A stretch of DNA of 64,000 nucleotides from Clytia hemisphaerica (Eukaryota > Cnidaria > Hydrozoa > Leptothecata > Clytiidae): the NCBI GenBank assembly GCA_902728285.1, contig CACVBU010000811.1:170101-234100 (forward strand), in the 5' to 3' direction. This document shows positions 29,903 to 40,978 of this stretch, piece by piece. The notes under the pieces are model-generated. The model saw only the letters and a program-made list of their open reading frames with translations. It was not told where the DNA came from and did no database searches. The position numbers were made by a program, and so were the translations under genes. Each line of letters begins with the position of its first letter. Position 1 is the stretch's first letter.

Positions 29903-29995
29903 TTAAAGTCTGTCCAGATATAATTGGCAGTGGAAACAAGAATGCCTGTAACTTTTGATAGTCAAATATAATTTTCTGAGAATCAAAAGCACTAT
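29903..29995. repeat. Single arm of the AGATATAATT MITE family
   Basis: AAGTCTGTCCAGATATAATT followed by CAGTGGAAACAAGAAT and ACTTTTGATAGTCAAATATA matches the arm of the complete MITE at 46384-46691. No opposite arm is seen, so it is a partial copy. Confidence 0.6.
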
Positions 29996-29999
29996 ATTT

Positions 30000-30537
30000 G
30001 AATGTATTTTTGGTTGAAAAATTCGCGATTTATAGCGGTTAAATTTGCGATTACAAAAATTGAGCTTTTTTTCTACTTATGCAATAACGTTCATTTTTAC
30101 ACCAGTGGTAGTTCAACCTTAGGTTAAGATGTTTGTTAAATTTCAAGGGGAACAAAAAAGTCCTTCGGAAGATATGGGACCCGAAATACCCCTTGGTAGC
30201 ACTTTTCTGTGAAATATCAAATCTCCAACTTATTACTAAAAACGGGGGTAGTGATATGATAAAACAGTTTTTCGATCATAACACATTTTACAATCTCTTA
30301 AATGACCTCATAACCAAACTGTGTTTAGCGTTTTGGGAATTAGCAAAGTTCTTTAATGACTTAAAAATAACAAATGCAATATAAGCTCATACTTATCTTT
30401 TCATTAAAAACAATTATACCGTGATATCACTTCGCTTCGAAATAATCAATGATACCAATAACGCCAATGCAGCAACACTTAACACTTTCCAACTTTTAAT
30501 TGCACTGTTCAAAAAAGATAACAGCCTCTGACCGCTA
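30000..30537. other. Stretch without recognised gene
   Basis: The plus frame 30133-30384 (83 codons) has no motif I recognise and no supporting context. The DNA is AT-rich. Confidence 0.3.
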
Positions 30538-30970
30538 TGCACCAAGTTGGCCAGAATGCCAAAACTAGGCTTTTTGTGTAGAGCTTGTATCCGCTGTTTT
30601 TTGACTAATTTTGGGTTATAAATATCACGAGTTTCTTTAGTCAAAATAGCTCCAAATAGGCCAATGGTAATGCCAAAACACTTAAAAAAAAAGTTGTGGG
30701 TCTGATACGCACCAGGTTTACCAAAATACTGACATTTGATAAAATTTGAAGTTACTCTAAGGGTCAGTTACTTACCGTAGGCTATTGCATATACACTGGA
30801 TTTTTTTTCTGAAAATGAAAGCACTTTGTAAGTATATACGGGTTCAGAAAAAAATATTGGTGATATTACCCAAAATTAGTCAAAGAACAACAGCAGGTAC
30901 AAGCTCTACACAAAAAGGCCTATTATTTTTGACATTCTGGCTAACTTTTATTTGTGCATAGCGGTCGTAG
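30538..30970. repeat. Long imperfect inverted repeat
   Basis: The arms of about 100 bp (30538-30640 and 30870-30970) share ACAAGCTCTACACAAAAAG, CCAAAATTAGTCAAA and GTGCATAGCGGTC in opposite orientation, with a 230-bp spacer. A foldback or MITE with diverged ends is likely. The minus-strand frame 30644-30414 follows one arm and is not credible as a gene. Confidence 0.6.
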
Positions 30971-31203
30971 CAGGTTGATTTCGATTTTCAACCAAAATGA
31001 AAACAACTTCTCCCCTGGCCAAAGTCGGATTATGCTCCCTTATTTAAACACGTAAAAAACGTTAAAACAAAAACTTTAACTTGAGGGCTACCTTCAAACG
31101 AATTTAACAAAAGAAAAACACGCAAAACTAATTTCTAATAAAATATGAAGTAAATACATATTTGTTTTTACGAATATGTAGCCAGGAGCAACTTTACTGA
31201 CTG

Positions 31204-33408
31204 TCATCGGAAATTTCTGTCATTTCCACTTCTCTCAGCGAAGCTAACTTGCAAATAAATATTGCACTTATGATTACGAAAGAAAGTGTCAATTGCAACA
31301 TCGTTGAGGTTACCTCCACAAAAGAATTTTTCTCCCTGTAAATCTTCACCCTCGAGTTCTTCGGCAGTTGCAATTTCTGGGTCATACAGTATTAGACCAC
31401 TCCCTTGCAAATCGGCTAGCATGAGACGGTCAGCACTGTCCTCATAGGAAAAATGGCACAAGGCCTCAGCTTTTTCATATATGGCTTTGGATGCATTTTT
31501 GTTTGTATCGTGGGATCCAATAACCCCATCATTGTTAATATATTTCGTAAATTTACCAGCAACAAATGGCTCTACTGTGACCGGTTCTCCATTTAGGGTC
31601 GCAAAGAAGGCATCTTTATATGAAAACCAATTCTCTCTTTTCGTCAGGTTTATTTTCTTGAAGAATCTATCGGCAATGGCTTTTGCAGCCATATGCATCT
31701 ATATTTGTTTGCGTGTATGCTCTTCTAAGCTCATACCATACACTTTTGAGACTTTGGACCATGATTCATTGTTGTGCGCAGAAATGTAATACTTGCGCAG
31801 AAATGTAATACCTGCGCAGAAATGTAATACTTCCTGCGCAGAAATGTAATACCTGCGCAAAAATGTAATACTTCCTGCACAAATTTGTAATACTCGAGCT
31901 GCGTAGAAATGTAATACTTGTCTGCGCAGAAATGTAATTTGGAATTCGTTATCCTTTCAAATATCATATTCTATTCTTCGAAGAAATTAACTTCAACAAA
32001 AAGACTAAGAAATTTTTCGATAAAAATTTGAATTTCTTTATAAGAATTAAATCTATAACTTTGTAAGAACCATATACCGACAGTAAATTTGCCCTAAAAC
32101 GAGAGTTATAGATTTGTTTCTTATAAAAAAAATTCTTATAAGAAAAATAAATTTGCCTATTTTTTGCATCATTACTTGTTTACTTTGTAAAAACCATAAA
32201 CCGACAGCAAATTCACTCTAAAACGAGAGTTATAGATTTGTTTCCTATAAAAAAAATTCTTATAAGAAAAACAAATTTGCCCATCTTTTGCATCGTTACT
32301 TGTTTACTTTGTAACCATATACCGACAGTAAATTTGCCCTAAAACGAGAGTTATAGATTTAATTCTTATAAAGAAATTCAAATTTTTATCGAAAAATTTC
32401 TAAGTCTTTTTGTTGAAGTTAATTTCTTCGAAGAATAGAATATGATATTTGAAAGGATAACGAATTCCAAATTACATTTCTGCGCAGACAAGTATTACAT
32501 TTCTGCGCAGCTCGAGTATTACAAATTTGCGCAGGAAGTATTACATTTTTGCGCAGGTATTACATTTCTGCGCAGGAAGTATTACATTTCTGCGCAGGTA
32601 TTACATTTCTGCGCAAGTATTACATTTCTGCGCACAACACCATGATTCACTTTTGAATTTTTTCAATACGTAGAGCTCGCGTTTACCATTCGAAATACTG
32701 TATGTCATTAAGCTTCTCTGAAAGCACCCTCAGAAAACTTTTCAGTTTTGATATTTAATTCTTTCGTTCTTTCAACCAAATTTTAGACCTAATATCCAAA
32801 TATTCCAGTGCCAATTCAGTTTTCATTTCATGAATAGGTTTTTTCAGCTTTCCGGCATCGGGAAACAGATTTTGGAAATCCATTTGTAGTTGTAGGAGGG
32901 ATAAGGGCACTTTTTCGAGCGATGGTTTTACTAGTGTGTATACGCTTAGATGAACTTTTCATACAACTATCGCCAACCATTCTGCTTTGCATCACGCTAG
33001 CTTGATTGGAGACATTAAAATTTTTAGCTGGACTGGCTCGATGAATTTAATTAATAAAAATGTTTTGCCTTGTATTTGTTCATCTACAGAACAGCTAGGC
33101 CCTTTACCTGAGAACAAAACATCACATGACCCTGCTGGCTCATTATAAAACTTTTCGCATGCTAGCTTAACATTTGCAAGTGTAAACTTTGATACTCTTT
33201 AAAATCGACAAAGTCTCTTGTTTTTTCAGGAGCATATCTTAGAGTTTTTTCTGCTGCAGCGGGCGCCATTCTTTGAATATTAATATATGACAGTTTCTTT
33301 GTTGGCTGAATCTTTTGGTTATCACCCATCTTTTTCTGTGAGATTTTTTTGTTGTAATTTCTCCACTTCTCTGAATTTGACAATGTGTTAACTGTAATAT
33401 TTTTGTAG
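31204..33408 (-). pseudogene. Alpha-kinase (MHCK/eEF2K-type) gene, broken by a foldback element
   Basis: The C-terminal catalytic part (31698-31204) reads EPVTVEPFVAGKFTKYINNDG, EALCHFSYEDSADRLMLADL, QGSGLILYDPEIAT and FFCGGNLNDVAIDTFFRNHK, CNIYLQ. These are the alpha-kinase hallmarks: the E-x-F-x-x-G-x-FxKxNNN-like strand, the HF(S/T)YExS...DLQG box and the GNL...FF..H.CN zinc site. N-terminal to a 870-bp insertion (31769-32638) the frame resumes with KTEKFSEGAFREA and LYVLKKFKSESW, the glycine-loop and ATP-lysine region. Further upstream (33408-33050) AEKTLRYAPEKTRDFVDF and ACEKFYNEPAGSCDVLFSGK belong to a linker I do not know; a splice acceptor TATTCCAG ends at 33409. A TAG at about 31699 and several frame changes confirm a pseudogene. 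Confidence 0.8.
31769..32638. mobile_element. 870-bp foldback element in the alpha-kinase gene
   Basis: ACCATGATTCA duplicates at 31758-31768 and 32639-32649. The two arms of about 290 bp (31771-32060 and 32349-32638) are near-perfect reverse complements. Each arm begins with 6-7 tandem TGCGCAGAAATGTAATAC units. The loop (32061-32348) has about three repeats of roughly 125 bp (ACCGACAGTAAATTTGCCCT, CTAAAACGAGAGTTATAGAT). Frames 31967-31731 (-) and 32442-32645 (+) are the same arm read twice, not genes. Confidence 0.9.
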
Positions 33409-33473
33409 CTGGAATATAACGAAAAAGAAGATAAATGTTTTGAACCTACCCTGAAAAGGCTTAAACTAGACGA

Positions 33474-33765
33474 GGGGGGAATATCGATTTTTCACTTAGG
33501 CGTTCTTGTTATGGCCAAAACCAAAACCGCTCTTGTTTGATAAAGTATTTGCATGACAAAATTGTGTACCATTTCTCTGTGATTTTCACCGAAATACTGT
33601 AGATTTTGAACAAAAATACTGTATCCTGAGAGAAAAATCTGACATTTACCGCCACTATGAGTCATCCGATATCCTGTTATCCTGTTTTTTTTTCTCCCAC
33701 GAATACCTTTATCCCACGTTAAAAAAGCCTTATCCCGGATACAGTCAAACCGTACGCCCCCCATT
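33474..33765. mobile_element. Possible MITE with G6 / C6 ends
   Basis: It begins GAGGGGGGAATATCG and ends CCGTACGCCCCCC. Inside, CATCCGATATCCTGTTATCC and AAATACTGTA-type motifs repeat. This resembles the G-run/C-run MITE at 13263-13531 in composition, but I cannot show a target duplication. Confidence 0.4.
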
Positions 33766-33818
33766 AACTAAGTTAACATTACCAAATGAAAAAAATACTC
33801 AAATATTAAATTTGTATG

Positions 33819-34088
33819 AGGCGAGACCAATTTTATTTGTTGTTCTACGGGCAGATGGTTAGCAAAATATGAGTCGGTCGGTCAATAAAATAAAAATAAG
33901 ATTTTCATTAATCACGGAAGGTAATTAGGCTTTAAGTAATATTTTCAAATAATCTTGGTCGAAAATTCAGCTTTAAGTGTAAATTTTTGAAATGACTAGT
34001 TCTAGAAATTTGAAATTATTTTTTTGTTTGCAGCAAAAATGGTGGGTTGGTTGCGCCCGTAGAACAACAAATTAAATTGGTCTCACCT
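33819..34088. mobile_element. AGGCGAGACC MITE, copy 1
   Basis: TIRs start AGGCGAGACCAATTT and run to TTGTTGTTCTACGGGC (about 34 bp), mirrored at 34050-34088. GTCGGTCGGTC lies at one end of the interior. A second, inverted copy is at 46735-47123. Confidence 0.75.
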
Positions 34089-34134
34089 GATACAGTTATA
34101 CATAATTGTAGAATTACATGACATCCCTTAAGAA

Positions 34135-35363
34135 AATATTTGAAGTGTGTTGCACAGTGTGCAGCACAGTTGAAATTGCAAGTGTGCAATCGTTTGAATG
34201 CACACTACTTTTCACACTATAGCGCACACCTCTTTGCACACTTCCTTGCACAGTTCTGCACATTAAATTTGCACACTAGGGCACATTGGGCAGCACACTT
34301 AATTGCACATTAATAAATGTGCAGTTCAGTGAGCAAAGAAGTGTGCAGTGCACCTAATTGCACACTGGTTCGCACACTACTTTGCACACTGGTTTGCACA
34401 GTAATCTACACATTTTTGAATGTGCAGACTGATGATGGAGAAGATAATCTTTTACAGAAATCCAAATAAGAAAAAGTTATTTTCTTCATTCCCAACTTTT
34501 TGTACTAATCAGTGTCTCATCATTAAATCCACAAATATCAGGCCAAGCACATACTTTTTGATAATTATTTGTGATAAAGTTTAAGGAAGAAAAGATTTCC
34601 CTACTTTAAAAAAAATTGTATATATTTGATAAATAAAGCTTTAAATTCAGGATAATTGCATCTTTGTTTAAGTTCTATGAAAATTAGACTTACAGAATAA
34701 GCTTGTGAGAAAATTCAGCATCTTTTTGCTGGAAAACATCTAGAAGCTTATTCTAACCAATCTACTTTTCACGAACTCTCGTGATCCAGGCACAAAAGAC
34801 AAGCATAGACATAGAGACAAAAACGATTCTAAATGATATCACTCCATAGCTCTGTCATTGATCTGGCTGTCTTCATCTTTAATTCTTTGCATATAATGAA
34901 ATAAGTGAAGTTTTTCTCTTCCACAAGTTCCATGCTGTATCAGTAAGTCTGTCCTAGGTCCTCTCCCTCAAAAAATATTTTTGTTTTGATTTTGTTTGTT
35001 TCTCCCTGGCAACATTCGAATGCTCAAAACATTCTAATAACACTGCAATGACCTCAGTAAACTCAAGTGTGCACACATTTGAATTAAGTGTGCACACGTT
35101 TAATAAGTGTGCAAAGCTGAAGTTTCCCATCCTTTTCACTTGCACACTTAAATGTGCACATTTGTGTTTTTTGCACATTAGAATAACACAGTTGTCCATC
35201 AATGTGCAAGTGTGCACATTTTCAAAACAAGCTTTGAATCATGTGTGCATATGTGCACTCTATCGCTGCACACTTTGTCATTCATTTGCACATTTGATTA
35301 CACATTTGCTCATTTCTGCACACTAACTGCACACTGGCTACACAGTCAATTTTTTCTTAAGGG
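34135..35363. mobile_element. 1.2-kb element with CCCTTAAG ends and dense TGTGCA motifs
   Basis: CCCTTAAGAAAA at 34135 is mirrored by TTTTCTTAAGGG ending 35363, with AT on both outer sides. Both arms (34145-34435; 35070-35345) are packed with dozens of TGTGCA / TGCACA hexamers, typically inside GTGTGCA or TGCACACT. The centre (34440-35060) lacks them. Frames over the arms (35048-35326) reflect the motif. The clusters look like transposase-binding arrays of a non-autonomous transposon. Confidence 0.75.
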
Positions 35364-36761
35364 ATAATAAGACATCAAATAATGCAAATAATGGAGGGTT
35401 GCATAGTAATACTACGTAAACCCTCCACTGTCATAAAAAGTGGCAATATTTAGGAAATATTTCACAGAAATTTTTTTTTTATCAAGCACTTTTTAATTTT
35501 AAAGCCTTGGCTTTACAAGGCCAAAGAATTTTAATATTTTTGGTCATTCTGGTCAAATAAATTTTCAAATACGGTCCATTAGTTGATAAAAAGTTGAGTG
35601 TGCTTCTTTATCCCATATTTTTTTCAGATCGCATGATAGACCTTACAGTTTTTAGGTTAGATCACAAAATTAAAAAGCTGTTTGCGTGGAGAAAGTGCTT
35701 TGTGAAAAATTTTCGGTCCATTTTCTTTACTAAACTTTGACAAAAGGGCTGCAAAAAATACCCAGTCAAACTAAGATATTAACTTGATATATCCAAGTGT
35801 TATTTGACCCATTGAGTAATGCAAAATGGTCTAATTGGTCTCCTTAGAAAAGTGCTTTTTAATTAATGAACTTTCACGGATAATCATTAGGTACAATGCA
35901 CAAGTAGTTTTAAACCTTTATTTACAGGATGACAGGATAGAACAAAATATATTATAATCTCAAAGTTACAAATAATAATATTTTTCCTGAATAAATGCAA
36001 TGACCAAAAAAATAGATCCACCTAGAAGCTAGAGCAAAAAAATGAAACAATATTCATTATGGGAAAGAAGAAAGCTATACAAATAAAAACAACAAAAGTA
36101 ACCAGTCTCGAAGTACAAACCACAAAATTTAGTTCCCGCAAATTTTGTTGACATACGAACCGCAAAAATTAATTTCCGCAAAAATTTTCAAAATTGGTCA
36201 TCCGCAAAAATAAATTTAACGATAAATTTTCATTTCAAAGCTCTTTTTGCTAATAAATACAACTACAAGAAGTTTTTAACAGAAGATATAAACTAATGCG
36301 ATATGCTACTATCTCCTCAAGAAATCAGTCAATTGTAATAACATTGCTGGGAGTCTTAGTACATGGTTTCGGTTGTTTTGGTAAAATTTAAAAGGAAAAT
36401 TCATTTTTCATTCAAAATTAAATATAATTTTAGACCCATTTAAATATGAATTTCTTTCTAAGCACACTAATATTGATGTCTCCTATTTTTGTACAAAACG
36501 TATCAACAGAATTTTGGTTCATAAAAATTTTTATTTCATGCTAGCTGACCTCAAAAGTTAATTCCGCAAAAATTAGCTCCCTTAAGGTATACCTTAACCC
36601 TATCTGCCCCTATGGGGCACAATGTGCCCCCCTACTAGATTTTCCCCATATCTTTTTATCCACTTTATAAACAAACTTTCTGAAAGTTTTTGACTTCTTT
36701 ACAAATTCATTTAAACAAAAAATTCTGAAAAAATTATTTAAAAAATCCGCCCATGTCAGCC
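35364..36761. other. AT-rich stretch without gene; CCGCAAAA motifs
   Basis: No coding region seen. Between 36120 and 36590 CCGCAAAAATTA-type motifs occur about six times, suggesting a degenerate MITE, but I could not match its two ends. Confidence 0.3.
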
Positions 36762-36942
36762 AAGGGGCCATCCATATAGTACGTACGCAGTGAAGGGGGG
36801 AGAGAGGGGGTTTTAGCAAAAGCATACGTCTATTGTTTGAATGATGTCATTTATATTGTTCTCTGCGTACAAGAAAGGAGGGGGTGTCAAATATTTGGAA
36901 AATTATTGCGTACGTACTATATATTGTATATAGATGACCCTT
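36762..36942. mobile_element. 181-bp MITE with GTACGTACGCA arms
   Basis: AAGGGGCCATCCATATAGTA and CGTACGCA at the left are mirrored by TGCGTACGTACTATA and TATAGATGACCCTT at the right. The middle contains GGGGGG and GGAGGGGG tracts. Non-coding. Confidence 0.7.
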
Positions 36943-37370
36943 AAGGCGCCTCCTTGTTCAGCAGTAACCCCAGAACCGCTAAATCCGAAAATTAATAGAT
37001 AGCAATAAAATCCGAACCAGTTATCCAAATAACCTGAAAGTTTATACAATGATTCAGTACATAATGTAGATTAAGATTGCATAAAAAGATTTCATTGAAA
37101 ACGCCCATATCACGTGACCGATTTTTTAGGGTAGGCAGATAGCCGTTTTTGCATTTTTCCATATTTATGCTGCTATTATGGAAAATTTCCATTTCTAATG
37201 CAATCTTTTTGTAGTCCATCTTGATATATTCATTATAAACTACTTCTGTACCAAATTTCATGGCAAAAGAAAAATTCTATCAGGAGTTATGGGAAAATGT
37301 TTTCTTTAAAAAATTAGAAATCTGCGATTTAATCACTTTTTGGGTTTTAGCACCAGCTTTTTGGTAATCA

Positions 37371-37812
37371 GGGCCCGGTTGTTCAAAAGTCGATTAGATT
37401 AAATCCCGATTAGCGCTAATCGCGATTAGATTTCGATTAGTTAATCCCGGCGATTAACTTTCGTTGTTCGAAAGTCAGATTAACTAATCGTGGACTTCTT
37501 GCCTGTGTTTTCAAAAACCTTAATCTTGACGTCACTTTTCGAACGTTTTCAAAACATTCGAAAATCTTTTTTCGTTCGAATTTCTCACTTCAAAGCAGCG
37601 ACTTCAATTTTTTTTTTGGAAAAAGCTTCTTAACCCTCGTTAATCCTGGGTCAGAGCAGGATTAAAATTTGGCCAATTTAATCTCGATTTAATCCAGATT
37701 TAAGCCTAATTTTTTTCGAACAACCGACAGTTCTGTGCTAATCGGCGCTAATCGAGATTTAATCGAAAATTAAGCTAATCGGCCGCTAATCCACTTTTGA
37801 ACAACCGGGCCC
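37371..37812. mobile_element. 442-bp MITE with GGGCCCGGTTGTTC ends and CGATTAG motifs
   Basis: GGGCCCGGTTGTTCAAAAGT is mirrored exactly at 37793-37812. Inside, CGATTAG, CTAATCG, GGATTA and AATCTCGATTTAATC variants recur about twenty times on both arms. This terminal sequence type is widespread in invertebrate MITEs in my experience. Non-coding. Confidence 0.8.
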
Positions 37813-37933
37813 AGGTTTTAATGTACCACCTACTTGTGAGCAATACCAGAAAAAATGAGTCAAAAAACTCTTTGTGAATGGTATTTATTCTGTTTAAAAG
37901 TTCCATCCCATTTTTCGTGATTTGTTCTTAATA

Positions 37934-38245
37934 CACTACTAGGTCAAAAAACATTGATTAGGCTCATGTTCAATGTTTTTCACTGACTGTCAGTAGCTTT
38001 TATTGACAATCAACAGTTTTATTGGACTGTCAATTACAGATTATTGACAAGAAATTTTTTGTATTGACTGTCAATCCATTTTCTTGAAAAGTAAAAGAAT
38101 ATATTGACCGTCAATACGTCTTTATTTACAGTCAATTTTTTGGATTGACTGTCAAGTACTCTTATTGACAATCAATATTTACATGTTGACAGTCAATTAT
38201 TTTGATGACAGCTGGTTTTTTACATTGACTGTCAAGCTTGAAAGC
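37934..38245 (+). repeat. Left TIR of the CACTA element with palindromic subterminal motifs
   Basis: Contains about eleven TTGACNGTCAA-type palindromes and half-variants (TTGACTGTCAA, TTGACAGTCAA, TTGACCGTCAA, TTGACAATCAA) at 20-40 bp spacing. CACTA transposase-related proteins bind short repeated subterminal motifs, so these are probable binding sites. Matches the reverse complement of 54107-54418. Confidence 0.9.
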
Positions 38246-39702
38246 ATCAGACAAAGATTTATAATGGTTTGTAGCAAATAATATAATATCTTTTACTTGG
38301 ATTATTAAACCTCTTTTGTTAGAAAATCAAACAAACAAAAAAACAAAAGAAAAACTACATACTTTAAATTTTTGATATTTTATATGATTGACATGTTGAT
38401 TTTGCATCAGCGTAGGTGGGCATTTGTTTTGGTTTCGACGTCCGTATGAGCCTTGATTTCAAAATTATTGTAATTAAGCCGAATTGACCCAAACTTTTGA
38501 AAAGATAGCAGTAAAGTTCAAAAATTAACCTTTTTGTACCCAGACCCAGTTTAAGCAAGGAGGTTTAAGCCATCGGAGTCTCTTTTTAACGAGCATAATA
38601 CAAAACGTCCATCCATCGTTTGGACCTTTTCCTGGCCTGTTTTCTTGTCTACATAACTATTAATAGAATATGCTGTGGAAAGGGAAAGAAGATCTAGTCA
38701 GTCACTCCTTTTCCTTTTATTCTCTTAAAGTGTGCGATATTGTGTGAGGCTGAGTGTGTTTATCATTTTCCACTTATACGGAACATGCTCTATAAACGTG
38801 ACAAATAAATACAGCTCTTTTGATTGGTCGAAAGATCAAATTTGCAAATAAACAAGCCAATCAGATTTGACAAGCGCGGTGTTTGGAGCTCAATGGTTTA
38901 GGATCTTAAACAAGCGAGTGTTAACCATAGTATTTCCCAATCTCGCAGACACACCGAATTTTTAAAATGGCACCACTTTTCACCATGATGATGAACATTG
39001 GACATTTTTGCAGCATAAGAGCATTCTGAAAAGGTAAGGAATCATAATTTTTGAATTTATTATAGTACTTTTCCTTCATGTATATTTTGAAAGTAGCCTC
39101 AGGAACTTTTATAAAGTGTTATAATATATTAGCTATAATAAGAAAATCAACAAGTCACATATATATAATAATATGGTAAAAAGGTTAGCTAGATGAAAAA
39201 AGTCAATAAATTTACATATTTTTATTGAGAAAAAAAATTGTATCTCTGAGTTTAGAACTATAATAAAACAAAAGCATCATGAACAATTTTTTCCACAGTT
39301 AAATGAGGAAAGAGATATTTTGTATAGGTATACATACGAAATGAGCTGAACCTTAGACAAGCTCTCAAACAAACTTGGTAAAAACCTGCTTGCCTTTGTC
39401 GAAAGATCTTTCATATTATCAAAACAATAAAAATGTTTGCTAAATAGGCCAGAAAAATAACAGCTACGGTTTTCCCAAGAACAACAAAAATAAGAAACTT
39501 TTTCCTTTGATTTGTTTGAACATCCAACGAGGCTAGAAATTCTCTCAGTCTGGAAATGGTGCACCCAGCGTCGAATATATTCAGCGTGAGTTGGAGAATT
39601 TTTTTTTATTGATATCTGAATACAGTTTATAATTAGGCATAAGCTTTTTGCATCATTTCCAGACTGGCAAATTTGAAAACTTCAAGTTAGCAGTTTTCGA
39701 GC

Positions 39703-40290
39703 TAAATGACGACGTCATAAAAGTGCAAATGACGACGTCATAAAAGTGCAAATTATGACGTCACTCAACTCTGAATCAATTTTTCATTTCCGTAAAAGCT
39801 TTTTTTGAGTTAAAGTTAACTGGATTTTTTTGGCATTACGTGGATTTTCTTGGTAGAAAAAAAGTTTTGAATCAAGTAAATAGCTAATTAAAAATTCTTT
39901 TGTGCAGAAAAACCCAATTTACACGCTTTTTTTAAAAGAATGGTGTTTTTTCATTTATAACTTTAATTGTAGAAATTTTAGCGAGACTAATTTCTCGCCC
40001 AATTGTGAGATCGCTAAAATTTATCCACGCGAAATTTTATCAATAGAAAGGGTTTCAGTGCAAAGAAATGCTAGAAAACGAATCCAATCATTAATGTAGT
40101 ACGGGTATTCGCTAAAATTTATCCACGCGAAATTTTTTGAAATCGTGATTTGCTAAAATAAATCCAAAAGAAATCAAGATATTCCTGGCTCGCTAATATA
40201 CGCTAAAATTAGTCTCGCTAAAATTTCTACGATTAAAGTAACTTTTCGGAGAAAATTCTTAGGGTTAGAAATGACGTCACAATTTGCACT
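39703..40290. repeat. TGACGTCA-containing inverted repeat around a MITE
   Basis: AATGACGACGTCATAAAAGTGCAA repeats in tandem (39708-39755), followed by AATTATGACGTCACTC. TGACGTCACAATTTGCACTTTT recurs inverted at 40271-40292. The MITE 39960-40239 lies between, so an older foldback element probably received a younger insertion. The octamer TGACGTCA equals the CRE consensus, which may be fortuitous. Confidence 0.5.
39960..40239. mobile_element. 280-bp MITE with ACTTTAAT ends and GCGAAATTTTA motifs
   Basis: ACTTTAATTGTAGAAATTTT and AGCGAGACTAATTT at the left are mirrored at 40200-40239. TCGCTAAAATTTATCCACGC occurs twice inside. The terminal ACTTTAA and the inner GCGAAAATT theme resemble the MITE at 63115-63424, suggesting one family. 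Confidence 0.75.
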
Positions 40291-40441
40291 TTTACGAAGT
40301 TTTGATTTAGCTAAATTTCTAATTTGAAAAGTGCTTACTCAAATTTGTTTTTAATCAGGCATCTATATTAGGGCAGTGAAAAAGTTAAAAAAGAAGTTAG
40401 ATATCACACCAGAAACACTAGTTTAAATAAATTATTACAAG

Positions 40442-40978
40442 CTAAAGTTTAACGTGACCTTTGAACCAGTCAAATTCTTCACTTTTTTCATGACCAACAA
40501 ACCACACTCTTTCTTCTTCGATTGCAACTACCAGCGGTCTTGACAGGCTTTCCAATTCCTCAACTTTTTGGCTGATTTGTTTGTTCTCACCATTCCAAAG
40601 GCCCGTCTCATAGTCCTTTGAAGCGGGAAATATCCCAACCTCAGCATAGTTATCATCATCAATTTTCACAATCTGCAAAATTTTTACAAAACAGTTTTCC
40701 TTTTCATTGAAACAAAATTCATTTACCCCATACATAATGAGATCCTCAACATAGTCAACTACCGGTTCAATCTTTTTGAATTTCTTAGCAGTGTCAGTGG
40801 TGGTCTCAAATTTTATCTTTTCTTGGTCAGAAAGTTCAAAAGAAATCCCATTGTCAAAATCTGCAATAACTCCGTCTCTCTCAAGAGCTTGATTGGCCAT
40901 TTGGCATAGGGAATTGTCTTTGTCATATAGATGGTTGAACTGCCCAAGGAACTGTGAAAACAAGACCCAATCCAGAAT
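40442..40978 (-). CDS. CACTA transposase last exon
   Basis: Acceptor ACTTCATTTCAG ends at 40979. The frame reads ILDWVLFSQFLGQFNHLYDK, FKKIEPVVDYVEDLIMYGVN, NCFVKILQIVKIDDDNYAEV, GIFPAS, RPLVVAIEEERVWFVGHEKS and stops at 40442. Acidic N-terminal half, beta-rich C-terminal half; similar C-terminal tails follow the DUF4218-like region in animal CACTA transposases as I remember them. No motif is diagnostic on its own. Confidence 0.65.
   Translation of the reverse strand: MLDWVLFSQFLGQFNHLYDKDNSLCQMANQALERDGVIADFDNGISFELSDQEKIKFETTTDTAKKFKKIEPVVDYVEDLIMYGVNEFCFNEKENCFVKILQIVKIDDDNYAEVGIFPASKDYETGLWNGENKQISQKVEELESLSRPLVVAIEEERVWFVGHEKSEEFDWFKGHVKL

Larger units (their letters stand above)
38246..40441. 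other. CACTA left interior without confirmed gene
   Basis: The minus frame 39564-39277 (95 codons, Cys/Ser-rich) is not recognised and is probably chance. CACTCC and GTGACAAATAAATACAGC stretches are unremarkable. TGACGTCA copies lie at 39700-39770 and a MITE at 39960-40239. Confidence 0.35.

Noticed and set aside
31731-31967. Minus-strand open frame of 78 codons, with a near-identical plus-strand frame at 32442-32645
   Set aside because: Both are the same foldback arm read in opposite directions, made of TGCGCAGAAATGTAATAC units.
34954-35326. Cys-rich frames on both strands with repeated HTFNKCA/VCTL motifs
   Set aside because: Produced by the TGTGCA arrays of the 1.2-kb element.
37934-38245. 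Regularly spaced palindromes resembling a CRISPR array
   Set aside because: Repeats are 11 bp and variable, spacing is irregular, and the block is one of two inverted CACTA ends in a eukaryotic genome; no cas-like genes.
39705-39770. TGACGTCA cluster as a host CRE promoter
   Set aside because: No gene start nearby; better explained as part of a repeat, so it is listed only as a low-interest observation.
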